Assembly: GCA_031973215.1 (NCBI GenBank)
Contig: DALYDK010000003.1
Coordinates: 33,374-97,373, forward strand
DNA: 64,000 bases
Source: DALYDK01 sp031973215
GTDB taxonomy: Bacteria > Patescibacteriota > Saccharimonadia > Saccharimonadales > CAIOMD01
Direction of reading: 5' to 3'
Below the pieces are notes generated by a model. That model searched no databases and had not been told where the DNA came from. It was given only the letters and a program-made list of their open reading frames with translations. Positions within the stretch are counted from its first letter, which is position 1, and every line of letters starts with the position of its first letter. Shown piece after piece: positions 60,949-64,000 of this stretch. A program made the position numbers and the translations under genes.

Positions 60949-61701
60949 GTGAAAGAAAGGGTTTGTGTTGATAGTCGTAATTGCCTATCAATTAGCGACT
61001 ATATTGTATCAGTATTAAGACCAGTAGACTACAAAGACGAAAATTATCGGGAATTTTTAAAGGCACTATCAATAATAACTGATGGTGCTTTTCAATATAG
61101 GGATCCAGGCGGCCAAGCAATCTCAGTTATTAGTCCACTTCGAACTGCAGAAAAAGTATTTTCCAAAAACGGTCGCGTATTTGATAGGAAATGTCTAAGT
61201 GGGGTTAAGAGTCAAATAGCCTGCCTAGCCTTAGAGGGACTTTCGCTTAAGCCGATAATTTCCGAGCAAGACGGCTTGATAGAATTTAACAAAAAAGACT
61301 CTGGCTATGAATTATGGATGAGATTCGAACAAAACCAAGAACACCAGGAGGCCCTCGATCAATTGGCTCAAATTCTTATTTGCATGGCAGAACAGGCTGG
61401 TAGAAAAATTCATCAAGATGATATAGAGCTTCTGGAAAAGAGTAATGAAATAATGTCTCTGAAGATTGGCCACATAGCAACAGGCGAAATAGACGACTTT
61501 ATGAAAACTGATATAGATATGGCAATTACTGACCGCCAAAACAATCCTTTAGAAATTTTGACAGAGGCGTATTCGTATCGTATTGAAAAGGATGAAGCAG
61601 TAGAAGAGTCAATCCAGTATTTTGTAGATGACTCACAAAATGTAGATTTTGCACCACTTACCATTGATCTAATTAAAAGAAATACAAAAAGGAGTTCATG
61701 A
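60949..61701 (+). CDS. Hypothetical protein, first of a pair
   Basis: I do not recognise the protein. It is mostly helical and acidic with no membrane segment. A central segment (about 95-150) contains ISPLRTAEKVF and SQIACLALEGLSL, and a C-terminal region has LKIGHIATGEIDDFMK. The start is unclear: GTG at 60949 has GAGG close upstream, and a TTG at 60925 is also in frame. It precedes the next gene with one base between them, with AAAGGAG before that start. The two are probably co-expressed. Confidence 0.55.
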   Translation: MKERVCVDSRNCLSISDYIVSVLRPVDYKDENYREFLKALSIITDGAFQYRDPGGQAISVISPLRTAEKVFSKNGRVFDRKCLSGVKSQIACLALEGLSLKPIISEQDGLIEFNKKDSGYELWMRFEQNQEHQEALDQLAQILICMAEQAGRKIHQDDIELLEKSNEIMSLKIGHIATGEIDDFMKTDIDMAITDRQNNPLEILTEAYSYRIEKDEAVEESIQYFVDDSQNVDFAPLTIDLIKRNTKRSS

Positions 61702-61702
61702 T

Positions 61703-62515
61703 ATGTCACAATATTTTAATGTTCGTAGTGGAGGACCGCATATTGGTCGTCATAGTCCTTCTGCTTCAGATGCCGAAGAACGGCCGGCGCTTCTAAATGA
61801 AATAAAAAAAAGTAGCCTAGGGATATATAGACCTCTTAATTACGAATCTCAAGAAGACTTGCAAAATAGACTAGATGACGCTTTATTAGAGATTACTCCA
61901 GAAATGGAACTTAGACGAGCTGGTATGCAGCTTGGAGATTTTGTTGTTAAGCAAGAAATGGGAATTACCTATCTAAAAGAGCGAGATTTCAGAAAGAAAA
62001 AAAATAAATTGCCACTTTTTCTTGCTGGTTTTCGGCTAAAAAATGACCTAGATGCCATACAGAAGGGTGTGTGGATGCCTAAAGGAACTCCTCTTGAGGT
62101 TGGCATTGATCTTGATCATATGGAATGGACTGATTTTCACGGCAGAAGTCTGGCCCTGTTCTTCGATAAATATTCAGAAGGCTACGAAAGACTACAGCAA
62201 GAAAAAGAGTGTATTTCAAGTGTATTAGGTGAGTTTAGTGTAAATATGGCTTCAGCCGTAAATACTCCAAATCATTTGACAGTAATTAAATATGGTCAAG
62301 GTAATGACCATAACAAGTTGGGTTATAAAGATAAAAAATACATAATTGATAAAGTTGGTTCACGCTTATCGGAAATGGGCATAAATAGTGTTTTGCTTGA
62401 TCCTGTAGTTGCCGGAAAACAGTCGTCGGATTCAGATGATAGATCTTATCGAAACGAGCATGAAGATTGGAAAAAATCAGCTCGAAGACAAGCCCAGTTA
62501 AGGATAGTTTCTTGA
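61703..62515 (+). CDS. Hypothetical protein, second of a pair
   Basis: This 270-residue protein matches no family I know. A polar N-terminus with many His/Ser (GGPHIGRHSPSASD) is followed by an alpha/beta region. NTPNHLTVIKYG (about 190-201) contains one HxT/S-type motif as in 2H phosphoesterases or RNA ligases, but no convincing second motif is seen, so I do not assign that function. GGAGTTCATGAT precedes the ATG. It ends 58 bases before uvrA. Confidence 0.55.
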   Translation: MSQYFNVRSGGPHIGRHSPSASDAEERPALLNEIKKSSLGIYRPLNYESQEDLQNRLDDALLEITPEMELRRAGMQLGDFVVKQEMGITYLKERDFRKKKNKLPLFLAGFRLKNDLDAIQKGVWMPKGTPLEVGIDLDHMEWTDFHGRSLALFFDKYSEGYERLQQEKECISSVLGEFSVNMASAVNTPNHLTVIKYGQGNDHNKLGYKDKKYIIDKVGSRLSEMGINSVLLDPVVAGKQSSDSDDRSYRNEHEDWKKSARRQAQLRIVS

Positions 62516-62557
62516 ACGTAAACTTCTATATAACTAGAAAAATTTAGTCGTTTTTTG

Positions 62558-62563
62558 TATAAT
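62558..62563 (+). promoter_or_regulatory. -10 box upstream of uvrA
   Basis: TATAAT ends ten bases before the uvrA ATG at 62574, with no Shine-Dalgarno between. Confidence 0.5.
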
Positions 62564-62573
62564 AACCCCTTAC

Positions 62574-64000
62574 ATGCAAGATTTTATTCGCGTACAAGGT
62601 GCTAGGGAGCATAATTTAAAAAATATTTCTGTTGATTTACCAAGGGATAGCCTAGTGGTAATCACTGGTTTAAGTGGTTCTGGAAAATCAAGCTTAGCAT
62701 TCGATACCATATATGCTGAAGGCCAAAGACGATATGTTGAGAGCTTATCATCTTATGCAAGACAATTTTTAGGCCTTATGGAAAAACCAGATGTTGACCA
62801 AATTGATGGTTTGTCACCCGCGATATCTATTGATCAAAAATCTACTTCTAGGAACCCTCGGTCTACTGTGGCTACGGTAACAGAAATCTATGATTACTTG
62901 AGACTTTTATATGCTAGAACCGGTATTCCTCACTGCCCAATATGCGGAAGTGAAGTTTCTAGGCAGACCGCAACGGCCGTAGTAGATTTAGTTGGAAAAA
63001 CATATGAAGGAAAAAGACTAATGATACTTGCGCCCATTGTGATAGATAAAAAGGGTGCATTTGAGCATATATCAGAAAAGTATCTCAGGGCAGGTTTCGC
63101 TCGCGCAAGAGTTGACGGTGTTGTTTATTCGCTAGATGAGTTCCCCGAGCTTGATAAGGCTAAAAAACATAATATTGAAATAGTTATTGATCGTTTGGTC
63201 CCAAGTGCCGATTCTGCGTCAAGGCTAAGCCAATCTATCGAACAGGCATTCGATATTGCAGAAGATAAAATGATAGTACTAGACGCAGATAGCAGCAAAG
63301 AAGAGCTATTTTCACTTTCATACGCCTGCGTGAATCACCCTGAGGTTGCTATACCAGAACTAGAGCCCAGAAATTTTAGCTTTAATTCACCGCATGGAGC
63401 TTGTGCTGTTTGTACTGGTCTTGGTAATAGACTTGAAGTTGACCCAGAACTAGTTATCCCAAATGGCAGGCTGACTATTGCGGAAGGTGCAATCAGGCCA
63501 TTCAATAGACTTAGAATAGATAGCTTTTATCTCAAAAAAATAGAAATAATGGCCGAAGAAAATGGCTTTAGCATTCATACTCCAACGGGCAAGCTTAAAG
63601 AAGAAGATATAAATAAAGTTCTCTACGGCACCGGTAAGCGAACATATATTATTCCTCTTGGCTCAGGAAGAAGCTATGAGTCAGAATTTGAAGGTGTTAT
63701 TCCCAATCTTGAAAGACGCTATAAAGAAACAGAATCAGATTTTATTCGTCGCGATATTGAGAAGTTCATGCAAGAGAAGCCTTGTGCTGCGTGTGGCGGT
63801 CAGCGGCTTAAGCCAGAGGTTTTGGCTGTTACGGTTAATGATAAGTCAATTATGGATGTTTGCAACCTATCTATTGATAATGCGCTAAGTTTTTTTGAAA
63901 AAATTAAACTCAGCGAAACAGACGAAAAAATAGCCAAGCAAATACTAAAAGAAATTAAAGCTCGGCTTAGTTTCTTGCAAGACGTTGGATTGAACTACCT
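62574..64000 (+). CDS. uvrA: Excinuclease ABC subunit A, 3' end beyond the window
   Basis: UvrA is the ATP-dependent damage sensor of nucleotide excision repair. About 475 residues are visible of the usual 940 or so. The start VQGAREHNLKNI, the Walker A of the first ABC domain (GLSGSGKSSLAFDT), VESLSSYARQFL, the first zinc module CPICG (and a later Cys pair), the FNSPHGACAVC block and the CAACGGQRLKPEVLAV segment are all normal. The frame is intact and runs off the window end. Confidence 0.97.
   Translation, partial: MQDFIRVQGAREHNLKNISVDLPRDSLVVITGLSGSGKSSLAFDTIYAEGQRRYVESLSSYARQFLGLMEKPDVDQIDGLSPAISIDQKSTSRNPRSTVATVTEIYDYLRLLYARTGIPHCPICGSEVSRQTATAVVDLVGKTYEGKRLMILAPIVIDKKGAFEHISEKYLRAGFARARVDGVVYSLDEFPELDKAKKHNIEIVIDRLVPSADSASRLSQSIEQAFDIAEDKMIVLDADSSKEELFSLSYACVNHPEVAIPELEPRNFSFNSPHGACAVCTGLGNRLEVDPELVIPNGRLTIAEGAIRPFNRLRIDSFYLKKIEIMAEENGFSIHTPTGKLKEEDINKVLYGTGKRTYIIPLGSGRSYESEFEGVIPNLERRYKETESDFIRRDIEKFMQEKPCAACGGQRLKPEVLAVTVNDKSIMDVCNLSIDNALSFFEKIKLSETDEKIAKQILKEIKARLSFLQDVGLNY

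Noticed and set aside
61703..62515. 2H phosphoesterase / 2'-5' RNA ligase
   Set aside because: Only one HxT/S motif is present; the family needs two at defined spacing.

Overview
The window looks like part of a chromosome from a Candidate Phyla Radiation bacterium, most likely Candidatus Saccharibacteria (TM7) or a close relative. This is inferred from gene content, not from a phylogeny. The DNA is AT-rich and genes are densely packed, often overlapping by 1-14 bases. No de novo biosynthetic operon is present. Several genes are typical of monoderm organisms: an LPxTG surface protein, a G5/Rpf-like cell-wall protein, a LysM-CHAP hydrolase and a FemAB-like enzyme. NAD is made by salvage. UGA is used as a stop (for example in the ATGA overlaps of the ATPase operon), which argues against the recoded lineages Gracilibacteria and Absconditabacteria.

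Layout. Bases 1-4144 carry secreted or surface proteins, a markedly GC-rich secreted-protein cassette (about 2216-3190) bounded by strong inverted repeats, a tRNA-Glu and a decayed tRNA-Glu-like copy. Bases 4145-14785 form a lower-glycolysis island: enolase, a fused D-2-hydroxyacid dehydrogenase/phosphoglycerate mutase, an adenylate-kinase-like enzyme, PEP synthase, pyruvate kinase, phosphoglycerate kinase and triosephosphate isomerase. Bases 14834-25258 hold a UvrD-type helicase, a Nudix enzyme, an Rpf/YabE-like protein next to ksgA, an MFS exporter, tmRNA with a 21-residue tag, a MacB-like ABC pair, a membrane-anchored FKBP and a tiny zinc-ribbon-like protein. Bases 25281-33046 carry metG and an NAD salvage regulon (pncA, pncB, NUDT9-like ADP-ribose pyrophosphatase, nrtR, nadE, and a divergent RlmN-like radical SAM gene). 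Two identical 19-bp palindromes there are the probable NrtR operators.

Bases 33086-41580 contain tatD, two small unknown genes, a cysteine desulfurase and a divergent F1-type ATPase operon (b-like, delta, alpha, gamma, beta, epsilon). That operon is headed not by atpB/atpE but by a secreted-domain protein ending in a c-subunit-like helical hairpin without the usual acidic residue. Bases 41608-49268 are a surface-protein locus with tandem paralogues, a DUF916/WxL-interacting-like protein and a PKD protein. Bases 49304-64000 hold mnmA, an FtsA/PilM-like protein, ruvX, mltG, a LysM-CHAP hydrolase with a long structured leader and probable ATT start, a FemAB protein, obg, exonuclease I, small membrane proteins, two unknown genes and the 5' part of uvrA.

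Two expression styles are visible. Internal operon genes have Shine-Dalgarno sequences. Many first genes instead have a TATAAT-like box ending 7-10 bases before the start codon and no Shine-Dalgarno, which suggests leaderless mRNAs. The best candidates for something new are the c-less F1-like ATPase operon, the NrtR-controlled locus with its radical SAM gene, the dehydrogenase-mutase fusion, the GC-rich cassette and the ATT-started LysM-CHAP gene. No CRISPR array, IS element or transposase was seen.
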